Source: Croceimicrobium sp965658965
Lineage (GTDB): Bacteria; Bacteroidota; Bacteroidia; Flavobacteriales; Schleiferiaceae
Length of the DNA: 20,478 nt
NCBI GenBank assembly: GCA_965658965.1
Contig: CBFHVV010000050.1
Coordinates: 1 to 20,478 of the forward strand
Reading direction: 5' to 3'
Shown here in pieces: positions 7,056 to 14,987 of this stretch. The position numbers were made by a program, and so were the translations under genes. The stretch's first letter is position 1. Each line of letters opens with the position of its first letter. The notes below the pieces were generated by a model. It saw only the letters and a list, made by a program, of their open reading frames with translations, ran no database searches and had not been told where the DNA came from.

Positions 7056-9080
7056 TTATTTAATCAGTCCTGCACGACGCAATAAGGCCTTTGGGTCAGG
7101 ATCTTTACCCCTAAATTCGCGGTATAAGGCCGCAGGATCTACTGCTCCTCCACTTGCTAAAAGTTTGCGAAAAGCACGCGCTACTTCTGCATTAAACAAG
7201 CCTTTTTCCTTAAAGAGTTCAAAGGCATCAGCATCTAAAACTTCTGCCCACTTGTAGCTGTAGTAGCCGGCTGAATATCCTCCTTGAAAGATATGACTAA
7301 AACTGCAAGACATATTGGTATCAGCATGTCTCGGTAGTAATTGAGTTTTAGCAAAAACCTCTTCCTCAAAGTCTCCCACGCTTCGGTCGCTTGGGTCGGT
7401 ACCATGCCAAGCCATATCTAGACTAGCAAATCCTACCTGACGCAGCGTTGCGTAGCCTTCCATAAAGCTAGCACTTTCCTTTAGGCGCTCAATCAAGTTT
7501 GCAGGAATCAACTCTCCGGTTTTGTAATGCTTAGCAAATAGATCTAAACACTCTTTTTCGTAGCACCAATTCTCCATAATTTGAGAAGGCAGCTCTACAA
7601 AGTCCCACAAAACATTAGTTCCGCTTAAACTTTCATATTTGGTATTGGCCAATATACCGTGCATGGCATGACCAAATTCGTGAAATAAAGTAAGAACTTC
7701 ATTAAAAGTTAATAGAGAAGGGCTGTTACCACTGGGTTTGGTGAAGTTACACACGATGGATATATGCGGTCTCTGTTCTATACCATTTATATTGCTTTGT
7801 CCACGGTAAGAAGTCATCCAAGCCCCATTGCGCTTACCTTCTCGCGGAAAGAAATCGGCATATAATAAAGCCAGATGACTGCCATCCCCATCTTTCACTT
7901 CATAAGTAATTACGTCTTTATGATACTTTTGAATATCCTTCCTCTCTTCAAAACTAATTCCATAGAGCTTCTCTGCAACTGCAAATGCACCTGCAATTAC
8001 CCGATCTACCTGGAAATAAGGTTTCAGCATACTGTCGTCTATTTCGAAACGCTTCTGCTTTAACTTCTCCTTATAATATGCTATATCCCATGGCTCCAAA
8101 ATTTCTAGACCATCCCGTTCCTTGGCAAAAGCGGCTAAGTCCGCCAATTCTTCTGTGCAAGCTGATTTCGACACTACTAATAGCTCGTTTAAGAACTTAT
8201 CTACCGTTTCCTTAGACTTAGCCATACGTTCTTGCAAAACGTAATCTGCATGATTTTTAAAACCTAAGAGTTGAGCTCGTTCATGTCTTAAGGCAACGAT
8301 ACGTTTTACTGTTTCCTGATTATCATGTTCATTGCCGCTAAAAGCTTTACTCCCAAAAGCACGGAACAGTTTCTCTCTTAAAGAACGCTTGCTAGCATAG
8401 GTCATTACCGGAATATAGCTCGGGGCCTGAAGCGTAATTAAATACTCTCCCGCTTTCCCTTTTGCCTTTGCTTCTTCTGCTGCACTCTCGAGAGCATATT
8501 CTGGTAAGCCCGCTAAATCCTCCTTCGATTGATAAAGTTCAAAAGCATTGGTTTCGGCTAAGACATTTTCACCAAACTTAAGCGATAGTGAAGATAGTTC
8601 TTCATCTAACTTACGCAGCTTTTGTTTCGCATCACCCTGCAAGTTAATGCCATTGCGGGCAAATGATTTATAGGTCTTCTCTACTAACAAGAAATCTTCA
8701 CCTTGAAGTTTATCCTTTTCCGATTGCCAAACTTTATCCACCCGGGCAAAAAGCCTTTCGTTTAGCATGATGTCGTTCGAATAAGCACTTAACAAGGGAG
8801 AAAAATCACGCGCTATACTTTGTATCTTATCATTGGTTTCCGCCGAATTAAGATTAAAGAAAATACCCGAAATTCGGCTTACTTTTTGGCCAGCAAGCTC
8901 TAGTGCTAAAATGGTATTTTCAAAACTTGCTTCCTCTTCCGAACTACAAATAGCTTCAACTTCTGCTAAGCCTTCTTCAATGGCCTCTTTCAGGGCTGGT
9001 AAAAACTGGTCTTCTTTTATTTCTTCAAAAGGAACACTACTAAAAGGTGTATTAAAATCTGCTAAAAGCGGCTTATTCAT
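7056..9080 (-). CDS. M3 family oligopeptidase (Dcp/oligopeptidase A-like)
   Basis: This 674-residue zinc metallopeptidase would cleave short peptides in the cytosol, or in the periplasm if exported, though I see no signal peptide. The zinc site is LFHEFGHAMHG with His467, Glu468 and His471, and the third ligand is Glu496 in DFVELPSQ. The substrate-side Tyr/Gly loop GGYSAGYYSYKWAE near the C-terminus is typical of the Dcp branch. I start at MNKPLL (base 9080). The frame stays open to 9254, but the extra 58 residues are low-complexity hydrophobic sequence with no family match, and the shorter form has the usual length. It is the first gene of the six-gene minus-strand run. Peptidyl-dipeptidase Dcp versus oligopeptidase A cannot be separated by eye. 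Confidence 0.93.
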   Translation of the reverse strand: MNKPLLADFNTPFSSVPFEEIKEDQFLPALKEAIEEGLAEVEAICSSEEEASFENTILALELAGQKVSRISGIFFNLNSAETNDKIQSIARDFSPLLSAYSNDIMLNERLFARVDKVWQSEKDKLQGEDFLLVEKTYKSFARNGINLQGDAKQKLRKLDEELSSLSLKFGENVLAETNAFELYQSKEDLAGLPEYALESAAEEAKAKGKAGEYLITLQAPSYIPVMTYASKRSLREKLFRAFGSKAFSGNEHDNQETVKRIVALRHERAQLLGFKNHADYVLQERMAKSKETVDKFLNELLVVSKSACTEELADLAAFAKERDGLEILEPWDIAYYKEKLKQKRFEIDDSMLKPYFQVDRVIAGAFAVAEKLYGISFEERKDIQKYHKDVITYEVKDGDGSHLALLYADFFPREGKRNGAWMTSYRGQSNINGIEQRPHISIVCNFTKPSGNSPSLLTFNEVLTLFHEFGHAMHGILANTKYESLSGTNVLWDFVELPSQIMENWCYEKECLDLFAKHYKTGELIPANLIERLKESASFMEGYATLRQVGFASLDMAWHGTDPSDRSVGDFEEEVFAKTQLLPRHADTNMSCSFSHIFQGGYSAGYYSYKWAEVLDADAFELFKEKGLFNAEVARAFRKLLASGGAVDPAALYREFRGKDPDPKALLRRAGLIK

Positions 9081-9240
9081 TATTCTAAAATTCTTTATAC
9101 AAATTACGTCATTGCTTGGCTTCTTACCTAAAATTAGGAATAGAAAGAAAACAAGGACAAGCCGCTTCTTGTTGTACTTTAAAAGGACAAATTCAACTAT
9201 ACCAGATATTATCTGAAAAAAGGATATGTAAATTAGCCGC

Positions 9241-9819
9241 ATGAATGAAGACATGACAAATGCCGAAGCCTCCCAGTATTTAGTAGCGAGATTAACTGCA
9301 GTTGAGAAGAAGTTAGACTCTATATTTTATTACAGTGAAGGAGAGGATCTTCTAAAAACTGAGAAGCCCAATGGTTGGAACGTAGTAGAAGTATTTCACC
9401 ATATAAACCTTTTAAACGAAAGCTATTTAGATCAGTTTGCTTCTCAGCTAAAAAAAGCCAAGCCCGCAAATAACAAGAAAATTAAGCATACTTGGATAGG
9501 TAAAAAGCTTTACCAAGCTTCATTATTAGGTAAAAATGATGTTCTCTCTAAAAGCTTTAAAAGCCCAAAAGCAGTAGACCCTAAGGTTCAACAAGCAGCG
9601 GGAATCGCCATAGTGGAAAAAGTCGTTTTTCAAGAGCTTTTACGCGATTTAAAAGAGATAAGAATGCATGCAGAGGCGCTTGCCTCAAAAAATTTAGATC
9701 AGCTTAAGGTAAAAACCTTAGTTCCCCTTTTAAAAGTAAATATGGCGGATGCTCTTTATATTATGATTGAGCATACCAATAGGCATATTGCTCAGGCAAG
9801 CCGCATCCTCCAGAGCTAA
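9241..9819 (+). CDS. DinB-like (YfiT/DinB superfamily) putative metal-dependent protein
   Basis: The 192-residue protein fits the four-helix DinB/YfiT fold. The three metal-binding histidines are visible: His54 in WNVVEVFHHINL, and His178 and His182 in EHTNRHIAQASRIL, the standard spacing of the family's C-terminal helix. Relatives include thiol-S-transferases and proteins induced by DNA damage, but most have no known reaction. It is transcribed alone, divergent from the M3 peptidase (160-base gap) and convergent with the PorP-like gene, from which a strong hairpin separates it. A second in-frame ATG at 9253 would also give an intact fold. The specific substrate cannot be inferred. Confidence 0.8.
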   Translation: MNEDMTNAEASQYLVARLTAVEKKLDSIFYYSEGEDLLKTEKPNGWNVVEVFHHINLLNESYLDQFASQLKKAKPANNKKIKHTWIGKKLYQASLLGKNDVLSKSFKSPKAVDPKVQQAAGIAIVEKVVFQELLRDLKEIRMHAEALASKNLDQLKVKTLVPLLKVNMADALYIMIEHTNRHIAQASRILQS

Positions 9820-9889
9820 ATATCTGCTGTAGCTATTCTTAAAATTAGTTCTCCAGCTTAAAAGTAGATTCCAAGAATTTACCAAAAGA

Positions 9890-9924
9890 AAAAGGGCTTG
9901 TCTGCTAAACAGACAAGCCCTTTT
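9890..9924. terminator. Bidirectional intrinsic terminator, perfect 15-bp hairpin
   Basis: AAAAGGGCTTGTCTG pairs perfectly with CAGACAAGCCCTTTT around the loop CTAAA. A T tract lies on the 3' side in both orientations (TTTTC on plus, TTTTTCTTTT on minus). It sits between the convergent DinB-like gene (ends 9819) and PorP/SprF-like gene (ends 9944) and should terminate both. Confidence 0.9.
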
Positions 9925-9943
9925 CGCTTAGAGTTATTAATTT

Positions 9944-11494
9944 CTACTTGAGAATTTTAATCCAAAGGTCACCATTATAGCGGCCATTTAAATTACTGGC
10001 TTTCGCCTGATCTGCTTCTCCGTAACTATTGAATTTTAATAAGTATACATAATAGAAGCTATTACCCTGATCTTGGAATATTCTAGCGTCAATATTCTGA
10101 CTTGCTAATTTGTTCACTAATCTTTGAGCATTCGCTTGTTGCCCGAATACACCTGCTGTTACATAATAACCAGAAGAGCCTGGATTAACATTGGCAGGTA
10201 GGTTTTCCTGAGGATAGTTCATACCAGCGTTATTGTTTGTATTTGCTGGCTGATTCATATTAGAACCATTATCCGAATTATTATTTGAGGCCTGATTATT
10301 AGGCATATTTCCATTCTGATTAGACTGGTTATTCTGCTGACCTCCTTGATTAGGAATGTTATTGTTGCTGTTATTGTTGTTATTCTGCTGCGCTTGCTCT
10401 TCCGCTTGTTTACGCAGTTTTTCCAACTCAGCCTTCATTTTCTCTTTCTCTTCCTCAAGCGCTTTAGCGATATCATCTTTATAACCATCCTTAAACTCTT
10501 GAAGCTTTTCATCCACCGTCTCTTCTAAATCATCTTTCTGACGTCTTTGATTTAGTTTCAAGCGTTTGAGCTCGTTTTGCATACGCTCATTGTCCTTATT
10601 ACTTCCAAAGCGATAGGTAAGCATAAACTCGTGGCTAGTGCCAAAGTTGGAACCATAGGTATTGGTAGAGAAATCGTAAGCATAACCAAGCGTTAACATC
10701 TCTGAAAGGTTAACACCGGCATTTATCGTAATTCCATAATTTGAACGGAACATAGCACCTAAGAAACCGTATTCCTTCATATTATAGATTAATCCAGCGT
10801 CTAGTTGAGCAGGCACTGATTCAGCGGTTCTAACCATTAGGATAGGACTTAAAACCTGCTTTTCGCCTGCAAATTTAAAGTCGTACTGAGCGCTAGCTAC
10901 ATAATGACGAATCATATTGTAATTGATGTCGCTGGGATTGGTAGCGTAGGTTACGTTTTGACTAAGCACTTGAGGAGCAGCAAAGCCTAAGGTAAAGTCT
11001 TGGACGGCTAATTTTAATCCCAAGTTTATATCAAAGGAACCACGGTTCGGGGCAACAACACTAAACACGTCTCCAAGATCGCGAGCACGAACGGCGCTCT
11101 GATCAATACTCTGATTTAAGTAACCTGCTCCAATTCCACCTGATAAACTAATATCATCGGTAATCTTCACATGATAGGCGTAGTTTCCATAAATGCCCAA
11201 TCGATTAAGGATATCTGTTTTGTCGGAAAATCCATAAATACTCCAACCTATCTTTTCCTCATTTAAGGAACCATTTACGGCCAAAGCAGAGGTCTCTGGT
11301 GATCCTTGAATACCCGTCCACTGACGACGGTGCAATATCGTGGCCTCCGTTACACCGGTAGAGCCAGACATAGCAGGGTTATAAATATAGGGAGTGAAAA
11401 AATAATTACTGTATAAAGGAATCTGCTGGGCGGTAGCCATATTTGCCATCATTCCGAAAGCCAGCAGTGCTAAAATTTTTCTCATCTTTTTCAT
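9944..11494 (-). CDS. PorP/SprF-family outer-membrane protein with coiled coil, Asn/Gln-rich linker and C-terminal SPOR domain
   Basis: This 516-residue protein starts with a signal peptide (cleaved after ATA, residue 22) and a PorP/SprF barrel (about 23-297). The barrel shows the family opening QQIPLYSNYFFTPYIYNPA with the conserved RRQWTGIQGSPET (56-68) and ends HEFMLTYRF. Then come a highly charged helical segment likely to form a coiled coil (about 299-370), a 70-residue Asn/Gln/Gly/Ser-rich linker (about 370-440) and a SPOR domain (441-516) with YYVTAGVFGQQANAQRLVNKL and YYVYLLKF. PorP/SprF proteins are accessory to T9SS surface-protein delivery, and SPOR domains bind denuded peptidoglycan, so the tail could anchor the barrel to the wall. 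It follows the multi-Ig T9SS substrate gene after one base, the usual substrate-partner arrangement. Most family members stop after the barrel. Confidence 0.92.
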   Translation of the reverse strand: MKKMRKILALLAFGMMANMATAQQIPLYSNYFFTPYIYNPAMSGSTGVTEATILHRRQWTGIQGSPETSALAVNGSLNEEKIGWSIYGFSDKTDILNRLGIYGNYAYHVKITDDISLSGGIGAGYLNQSIDQSAVRARDLGDVFSVVAPNRGSFDINLGLKLAVQDFTLGFAAPQVLSQNVTYATNPSDINYNMIRHYVASAQYDFKFAGEKQVLSPILMVRTAESVPAQLDAGLIYNMKEYGFLGAMFRSNYGITINAGVNLSEMLTLGYAYDFSTNTYGSNFGTSHEFMLTYRFGSNKDNERMQNELKRLKLNQRRQKDDLEETVDEKLQEFKDGYKDDIAKALEEEKEKMKAELEKLRKQAEEQAQQNNNNNSNNNIPNQGGQQNNQSNQNGNMPNNQASNNNSDNGSNMNQPANTNNNAGMNYPQENLPANVNPGSSGYYVTAGVFGQQANAQRLVNKLASQNIDARIFQDQGNSFYYVYLLKFNSYGEADQAKASNLNGRYNGDLWIKILK

Positions 11495-11495
11495 C

Positions 11496-14483
11496 TTATT
11501 GTTGGTTGCGGATTATGGTTACTGCGTTACGCATCCGTATTTCATTTGCATTACCACACTCTAGGATATAATAATAAGTGCCATCAGGTAAGGGTTGACC
11601 GCCATCGTCTACACCAGACCAAATACCATTAAAGGTTTCTGGTTCAAAAACTACTGCTCCCCATCTGTTCATGATTTGAATTTTACAACGATCACCATCC
11701 ATTAACTCACGGATGTCCCATTCATCATTTAATCCATCACCGTTGGGAGTGAATAAGTTGTAAGCCTTATTAATCTGACCTACTTGCTCTGGGAAAGTTT
11801 TGTTAATAATCAGTTGTAAGGAATCTAATCCTTTACAGCCTTGATTGTTAGTAACCTCCACATAAATAGTCACCGTATCAGATAATACTCCGTTTTCTAA
11901 GACTTTAGATACCTGAATTGATTGACTTAAGAAGTCTGAGAATTGAATTGGTTTATTAGCAAACCATCGGTAGTTAGTGCCACCTGATGCGGTTAAAGTT
12001 GCTACTTCGCCCGATTCTACTACCTGATCGGCTCCTGCCGCAGCAGTAACTACAAGTTGGTACACCGAAACCGTATCGCGACTGATACAACCATTTACGC
12101 CGGTTACACGAATGGGGTAATCACCAGGAGTACTTATATAACGAGTTGCTCCTAGTACAGCACCATTACTCCAACTAGCCGTGTTAAAATTACCCGTTGC
12201 TACCACTAAAATACTGTCACCTTCGCAGAGGCCAATAGAATCTCCAGGAATAAAGGAGAGGCTGGGGTTATCGTAAAAGATAACGGCAATGCTGTCTGTG
12301 ATACTGGTACAAGTTTCAAGGCCAAATTGGTTGAAATAGCTGGTTTGTAAACGGAAATAAGCGGTGTCCTCACCTACTCTTTTTAAACTAGAGTCGATGG
12401 CAAATGATACCAAGGTATCCGTTAATAGGCTTGTCCAAAATCCGTTAGTTGGATTTAATTGCTGCCATTGATACTTCCATGGTCTTAGGCCTAAAGCAGT
12501 GTCCGTTGCGGAAACTAAGGCAGAGTCGTATAGACATAAATTAAAGCCCGTTAATCCATTAGTACTTCCTGGAAAAGTAACTTCTTGAATTGAAGTAGTG
12601 GGTAAAGAATCGACAAAAACCCGGTACACATCAGAGGTATCGGAGCATATTCCATCATCAATTACTACAAAATACCTACCGGATTCACTTACCACAAAGG
12701 ATTGATTGGTTTCGCCCATCAATGCGTATTTAATACGATTACCATTATTAGGATCAATTGAATCTGTAACCCATTGGTAACTATAGTTATATCCGAAAGA
12801 TACTAAGCCTGCTGGTGTTGAAGGTGCACTGATAGTGGCAGAGTCTGTTTCACAGAAGTTAATCGAATCTTGACCTATGACATTTACGCCAGGTGCAGAG
12901 TTAACAGTTAAATCGTATTCTGGAAACCAACGTACGGCAATACTATCACTAAAGTAAACACAGGTTTCCGTATCGTAATTGGTGGTTTCCGTAGCTACTC
13001 TCACTCTAAAGAAGCGCAGGACTGGTTTTGGGTTTTGGAAATAAGGTTGCCCTGGATCAGACAAAGATGTATCAATCTTAATGGTTGGAAGGGTGTCAAA
13101 GCTTAAGGTTCCCCCAGCTACGGTACCTCCTGAAACTGACTTCCAAGGATTTGCTCCTGCAGGAACAGTAGGATCGTACCACTGCCATTGATAACGCCAA
13201 AGTGGGTTTGCAGCACCATTATTAAATAGACTTAAGTTTACCGAATCAGTCATGCAAACTTCACCAAAAACCGTTGGCCCTGTAGTTCCAAGGAAAGGAA
13301 TGGCTGCTGGGTCGCCAGTTGGTACGGTATCTACTAAGACATTGAATTTTGAAAACTCTGAGGTTGTATCTTGACAAAAGCCATCAGCTACTACCAAGCG
13401 GTAATAATTCCAGCCTGGACGAGACGAATTTTGATCAATAGTTAAAAAGCGTGTTGTAGCACTGGTAGTGGTTAAAGGATACCACTCTCTAAAACCAGTA
13501 GTTGTGTTTAAAGAGTCCGTTAACCATTGGTAGGTAAATGTTAAACCTGTTCCTAATGGCTCAACTGGTCCGCGCAATACTGCCGTTTCGGCCGCACATA
13601 ATTCCAAAGAATCATCTGGAGTGCTATTGGTAGGCGGAAAGTCAATTATGTAAGCATTAGAGTTTAGTGGATTGCTAACATTAAAACTAATGTCGGTAGG
13701 TGTATTGATAGCAGTAACTGTAATTGAATCTGAATTAATCGAGCATAATCCGCCATTACTTACTCTCGCGAAATATAAACCTGGCGATCCTACTATTAAG
13801 GAATCTTTGGTTTCACCAATCATCATATTAAATCCGTTATACCACTGTATTGAAGTAGCATCGGTATTTACCCTTAAGAAAATTGAATCTCTCTTACAAA
13901 TACCAATATCCGCAGTACCACTGTAAGGGTTGTCGGTTGTATCTATTCGCAAACCATTGCGAACTAAAGCAATTGAATCAACTTGGGCAATGGTAGGAAT
14001 CCGGTTTACCTGAAAAAAGGCCGTATCACTAAAACCATCAACAGGGGTGATCGTCCCATTGGAGTTTCTGTTAATTATTCGCAGACCATAAATACCTAAT
14101 GGAGTGTTACAAGGCACAACTAAAGAAGCCCATTTCTTTCCACTGCTAAAAGTATCGGAAGGCAGCGTTAAAGCTACTGGTGGATCATTCTTCTCCAACT
14201 GAATTAATTCGAGGGTGTCGTTTTGAGTAAAGCCTAAAGCAGGGTTTACTGCAAATTGATACTCAAAACTAGTTGTCGAAGCAAAATTTGCGAGTGGTTT
14301 AACTTCATACTCGACCAGAATGGTGTCACATTGACAAATTGCGTCTGCAAAATTAACGTCTGTTGTTCCACTCAAAATGTCAATCCGACCAGCTGCGACT
14401 TTGTTCGTCTGGGCCGAAACTAGACCAGGAGCCAAAAAGGCCATGATTGAAAACATTAAAAGCTTTAATAGCTGTTTCTTCAT
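11496..14483 (-). CDS. Large secreted multi-Ig-like protein with T9SS type B (gliding motility-associated) sorting domain
   Basis: The 995-residue product has a signal peptide (MKKQLLK..., cleaved near residue 24), an unrecognised N-terminal domain (25-165) with a CQC pair, then Ig-like modules, and a C-terminal T9SS type B/CHU_C domain: NLFTPNGDGLNDEWDI (909-924), IMNRWGAVVFE, GIWSGVDDGGQPLPDGTYYY. Six modules each show Cys, a core Trp and a second Cys (196/214/247, 296/320/370, 410/433/508, 544/571/613, 650/673/725, 753/771/799), as in disulfide-bonded Ig folds; a seventh near 815-893 lacks the first Cys. The sorting domain predicts export through T9SS and surface attachment or release. Function is probably adhesion or a surface matrix, by analogy only. 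I start at MKKQLL (14483); a longer frame to 14528 would put 15 residues ahead of the signal peptide. Confidence 0.92.
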   Translation of the reverse strand: MKKQLLKLLMFSIMAFLAPGLVSAQTNKVAAGRIDILSGTTDVNFADAICQCDTILVEYEVKPLANFASTTSFEYQFAVNPALGFTQNDTLELIQLEKNDPPVALTLPSDTFSSGKKWASLVVPCNTPLGIYGLRIINRNSNGTITPVDGFSDTAFFQVNRIPTIAQVDSIALVRNGLRIDTTDNPYSGTADIGICKRDSIFLRVNTDATSIQWYNGFNMMIGETKDSLIVGSPGLYFARVSNGGLCSINSDSITVTAINTPTDISFNVSNPLNSNAYIIDFPPTNSTPDDSLELCAAETAVLRGPVEPLGTGLTFTYQWLTDSLNTTTGFREWYPLTTTSATTRFLTIDQNSSRPGWNYYRLVVADGFCQDTTSEFSKFNVLVDTVPTGDPAAIPFLGTTGPTVFGEVCMTDSVNLSLFNNGAANPLWRYQWQWYDPTVPAGANPWKSVSGGTVAGGTLSFDTLPTIKIDTSLSDPGQPYFQNPKPVLRFFRVRVATETTNYDTETCVYFSDSIAVRWFPEYDLTVNSAPGVNVIGQDSINFCETDSATISAPSTPAGLVSFGYNYSYQWVTDSIDPNNGNRIKYALMGETNQSFVVSESGRYFVVIDDGICSDTSDVYRVFVDSLPTTSIQEVTFPGSTNGLTGFNLCLYDSALVSATDTALGLRPWKYQWQQLNPTNGFWTSLLTDTLVSFAIDSSLKRVGEDTAYFRLQTSYFNQFGLETCTSITDSIAVIFYDNPSLSFIPGDSIGLCEGDSILVVATGNFNTASWSNGAVLGATRYISTPGDYPIRVTGVNGCISRDTVSVYQLVVTAAAGADQVVESGEVATLTASGGTNYRWFANKPIQFSDFLSQSIQVSKVLENGVLSDTVTIYVEVTNNQGCKGLDSLQLIINKTFPEQVGQINKAYNLFTPNGDGLNDEWDIRELMDGDRCKIQIMNRWGAVVFEPETFNGIWSGVDDGGQPLPDGTYYYILECGNANEIRMRNAVTIIRNQQ

Positions 14484-14633
14484 AACTTTGAAATTATTTA
14501 CAAATAGGCCGCAAGTTACGGCATGCATGCTAAGTAGACGAATAAAAAATCTCTGTAATACAAGGAAATTATTAAGCGTCTGATTGGGCTTAGCTAATAA
14601 CTAGATTGTTAAACGCAAAAAAAAGCTAAAACG

Positions 14634-14987
14634 TTGGGATATATTTCGAAGAGAGTTTTCGCATTTAAAAATGCTTTTGCAGGAATCTTTGTTTTTTTCA
14701 AGCACGGTGAACATGCGAAACTTCATCTTATTGCAACACTATTTGTGGTCTTCCTAGGCTGGTATTTACAAATCAGTAGCACAGATTGGATGATTAGCTT
14801 ACTCTGTATCGCCTTAGTACTGTCTTTGGAAGCGGTAAATTCTGCGATTGAATATTTGGTAGACCTAGCCAGCCCAAATTTTCACCCCCTTGCTAAAAAA
14901 TCAAAAGATATAGCGGCGGCGGCAGTGCTAATTGCTGCTATTTTTGCCCTAATCATAGGACTACTAATATTTATACCCTATCTATGA
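14634..14987 (+). CDS. dgkA: Undecaprenol/diacylglycerol kinase family protein
   Basis: This 117-residue protein has three membrane helices and the family signature LEAVNSAIEYLVDLASP (about 64-80), where the glutamates coordinate Mg-ATP, followed by AKKSKDIAAAAV. It belongs to the Gram-positive-type DgkA branch, whose members often phosphorylate undecaprenol and so feed the lipid carrier for wall and surface-glycan synthesis; lipid specificity cannot be read from sequence. The start is TTG: a stop lies 8 codons upstream in frame, there is no ATG between, and the residues right after the TTG (GYISKRVFAFKNAFAGI) align with the conserved N-terminus. The stop overlaps the GAF gene by 4 bases (ATGA). 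It is divergent from the Ig-like protein gene across 150 bases. Confidence 0.9.
   Translation: MGYISKRVFAFKNAFAGIFVFFKHGEHAKLHLIATLFVVFLGWYLQISSTDWMISLLCIALVLSLEAVNSAIEYLVDLASPNFHPLAKKSKDIAAAAVLIAAIFALIIGLLIFIPYL

Noticed and set aside
8833..9216. 127-codon plus-strand open frame opposite the M3 peptidase
   Set aside because: It is the shadow of a well-supported gene, with low-complexity Ser/Lys-rich content and no motif.
9081..9254. 58-residue hydrophobic N-terminal extension of the M3 peptidase as a membrane anchor
   Set aside because: The composition looks like untranslated AT-rich DNA, the family length is met from 9080, and the region serves as the divergent intergenic space with the DinB-like gene.
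14521..14530. Perfect 10-base palindrome GCATGCATGC upstream of the Ig-protein gene
   Set aside because: Short alternating sequence with no extension of symmetry beyond 10 bases. It may be chance, and I cannot tie it to a regulator.
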